Positions 61,790-64,000 of a DNA stretch of 64,000 nt are shown here, one piece after another (positions within the stretch are counted from its first letter, which is position 1; each line of letters starts with the position of its first letter). Source of the stretch: Cryptomeria japonica (Eukaryota > Streptophyta > Pinopsida > Cupressales > Cupressaceae); NCBI RefSeq assembly GCF_030272615.1, contig NC_081411.1, positions 208,970,244-209,034,243 of the forward strand, given 5' to 3'. The notes beneath the pieces were generated by a model. It was not told where the DNA came from, did no database searches, and saw only the letters and a list, made by a program, of their open reading frames with translations. The translations under genes were made by a program, and so were the position numbers.

Positions 61790-64000
61790 GATCTCAAATA
61801 TTTATCCTCTTCAAGGAATTGAACTCCTTCTGCATAGAAGAATCCCACTTGAAGACACCTAAAGCTTCCCAAAAGGACTATGGATCCACGTTGTGGCAAA
61901 TAAGAGATGCGGAGTATGCTCGAATTGTGACTTTGTCCTTCTCTCATCTCAAGGATCACCAACACAATTACCAACTAATTCCAATGTTTGACGAGCCCAA
62001 AGAGGCCCAGTAGGTGGAGAGTGAGGAGAATATAGAGGAGAATGATCAACCTCTGAATGATAAATAGGAGAGGAGGATGATAAATCCTCATCATCATCAT
62101 CTAAAGTGGAGGAAGAAGACTTGTTAGAAGGATCAAGAGGATTAAAATCCTCAAAACAACTATCATCGTGAAGTTACAATGTCTCCATAGGAATAAAAGA
62201 TGGAGAAGTGGTAGAAGAACAATTAGAGGTATCCTCTTGAAAACGAACACTACTCTCAATGAAAAGCTTATATTTAGTAGGATGGAGAAGTGTGTAGCCT
62301 TTGACACCATCTGGATACCCCAAAAATATGCAAGGCTTGCTTCGTGGATCTATAGCCTTGCATTTATCTACTGGAATGTGGGCCCATGTAGGTGACCCAA
62401 ATACTTGGAAGTGTTTAATTGTGGGTTTTTGACTGGTCCAAGCTTGAAAAGAAGTGACCCCCTTCATAGTTCGATGAGGAACTCGATTCTAGATATAATA
62501 TGCATAGTTGATGGCCTCTGCCCAGTACTGAGGTACTAATGATCTGGAGTGAATCATATAATTAGCCATTTCCTTCAAAGATCGATTCTTATGTTGTACA
62601 AATCTATTTTTCTATGGAGGGGAGGGAATTGTGTGTAGATAAATTCCTTGTGAGATACAAACTTCTAAAACCTTTGGTTGACATATTCACCCCCTTTACC
62701 GGTGCGTAGAACCTTGATGGTTTTCCCTGATTGTTTTCTTGAAAAAGATTTGAATTCCTAAAAAGAATCAAAGACTTTAGAATTTTTTTTGAGAAAATAT
62801 ATAATGGTGCACTGGGAAAGATCATCAATGAATTTCAAAATATATTTAGCCCTACTAAAAGAAGGATGTTGAAATGGTCTTGCCAAATCACTATGTACTA
62901 GCTCCAAAAGCTATGTGGCTCTCCATGATTTTCCTTTATCAAATGTTTCTTTAGGATGCTTTCCAAGAATACATCCTTGACAAAATCCATGAAAAAACTG
63001 AATAGAAGGCAATCCTATAACCATGTCATGCTGATTGAGCTACTGCAAGTAGTGGTATTTCAAGTGGCCAAACCACTGATACCACAAATGACTCACCTCA
63101 TCTGAGTGAGTGAGAGATGTAGGTGAAGGATAATTATGAACAAAGTGAGAAAAGTGATATAGTGTAGACTGATGATCTACCTTCTCCACTGCAATTGCAG
63201 ACCCATTGTGCATCTCACTAATTACTACTATGTCTAGAGAGAACTTAACCTAGTTGCCAAAGCTAGTGTGATTGATCTAATAGAGAGATAAGAGTTAAGT
63301 TGAAAAAGATGGAACATAAAGGACATCTTGAAATGTTTCATCACCCACATCAATAGACCCTCTCCCATTCACTTCAGCATGAGTATCATCACCCAATAGA
63401 TTAGATGTCATGGAACATGGCTTAAAGGAGGAAAAACTATCTTGCGATGAAGCCATGTGGTGAAAATAACCTAAGTTAATAATCCAAGAATTAGGCTATG
63501 AAGAAACAATAGCAAGGGCCTTACCCTTTTCTTTCCCCTTTGTTGTATCCTTTGAAGATTCCTAAGATAAACTTGGTATGATAGAATTAGGCACCTTGAT
63601 GTTGTTCTTTTCAAGAAGACGAGACAAGGGATCAATGTGCTTCTCTAGACATTTATGTTCATTATGACCAATTTTATTACAATAGGAACACTTGGTTTTA
63701 TCCTTCTTGGTCTAATCACCTTTTGAAAAAGATGCATCATTAGTTTCTTTTTGGGAAGCCAAATTTTGTTCTTGTTTCTTTTCTCTTTGGTTATTTTGTT
63801 TCTTTTCTTTCTTAGAAGGCCCTTTTTATCTTTTATACACTAATTTGTAGCCAAGGCATGATGTTTAGAGAGCTTAATTGTTGCCATTTAAATCAACTTA
63901 TCTTTCTCTTTTCTGAGTTCATTTTCAAAATCATCAAGAGAAGGCATTTTATAGCTAGTTCCTAAGGTACTTTTCGTGGCATAGAATGTAGAAACAAAAA
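61790..64000 (-). pseudogene. Ty1/copia gag-protease-integrase fragment, truncated before RT
   Basis: Minus strand, entering from the right edge. Gag ends with the knuckle CSYCNKIGHNEHKC (63649-63690). A decayed protease follows (SWIINLGYFHHMA, catalytic motif lost; then GRGSIDVGDETFQDVLYVPS, about 63290-63370). The integrase has CQGCILGKHPKETF (about 62945-62990), FIDDLSQCTIIYFLK, a degenerate core, then HFQVFGSPTWAHIP and CIFLGYPDGVKGYTL (62280-62430). The inter-domain block SPTGPLWARQTLE (about 62000) follows, and similarity fades at 61790 before RT. Many stops are present. The knuckle and the downstream LLEKNNIKVPNS resemble LLENNRINLPSR of the duplicated Copia element, so the two are related. 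Confidence 0.88.

Overview
This looks like a gene-poor, repeat-dense stretch of a large plant nuclear genome. The evidence is plant-type LINEs (DUF4283 ORF1, then endonuclease-RT-RNase H), Ty1/copia elements primed by initiator-Met tRNA, degenerate telomere-like CCCTAA arrays, and one intact single-exon F-box/kelch gene of the KMD type. Heavy nesting of old elements and long LTRs suggests a gymnosperm such as a conifer, but that is inference. No prokaryotic genes, CRISPR array, rRNA or tRNA gene was seen.

Layout. 1-21.8 kb: two direct copies of a ~10 kb segment (1-9100, cut by the window edge, and 11866-21829). Both carry the same Copia insertion with the same ATTTT target duplication; copy 1 has lost 885 bp of it. 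Between the copies lie a Copia-type LTR remnant (9.1-9.7 kb) and the truncated body of a minus-strand LINE (LINE-C, 9.7-12.6 kb). 21.8-25.7 kb: an 88-bp tandem repeat at the duplication edge, AT-rich DNA, and the F-box/kelch gene (23732-24706). 25.7-28.6 kb: a degenerate telomere-like array with ~1.2 kb higher-order periodicity. 28.6-32 kb: a 302-bp tandem repeat ending in a palindrome, then AT-rich DNA with a possible 26-codon membrane-peptide gene.

32-56.6 kb is a nest. A decayed plus-strand LINE (LINE-A, 34015-56582) is split by a 16.5 kb insertion (34256-50763) whose ends are inverted copies of one LTR end, flanked by TCATT/TCGTT. Inside it, LTR-like DNA is split by a much younger minus-strand LINE (LINE-B, 38072-48213) with a perfect 19-bp target duplication and a poly(A) tail. 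LINE-B's ORF2 is itself interrupted by a 1.24 kb DNA transposon carrying a GC-rich palindromic array.

Most interesting point: LINE-B has an open 170-codon third ORF downstream of RNase H. LINE-A, an independent and far older copy, has a colinear, recognisably homologous reading frame at the same place, broken only by stop codons. This looks like a third protein of this LINE lineage; I do not recognise its family.

56.6-61.2 kb shows nothing recognisable. A 275-bp (AC)n tract (61235-61509) follows, then a minus-strand Copia fragment (gag zinc knuckle, protease, integrase) running off the window; its gag-protease region resembles that of the duplicated non-autonomous Copia element.
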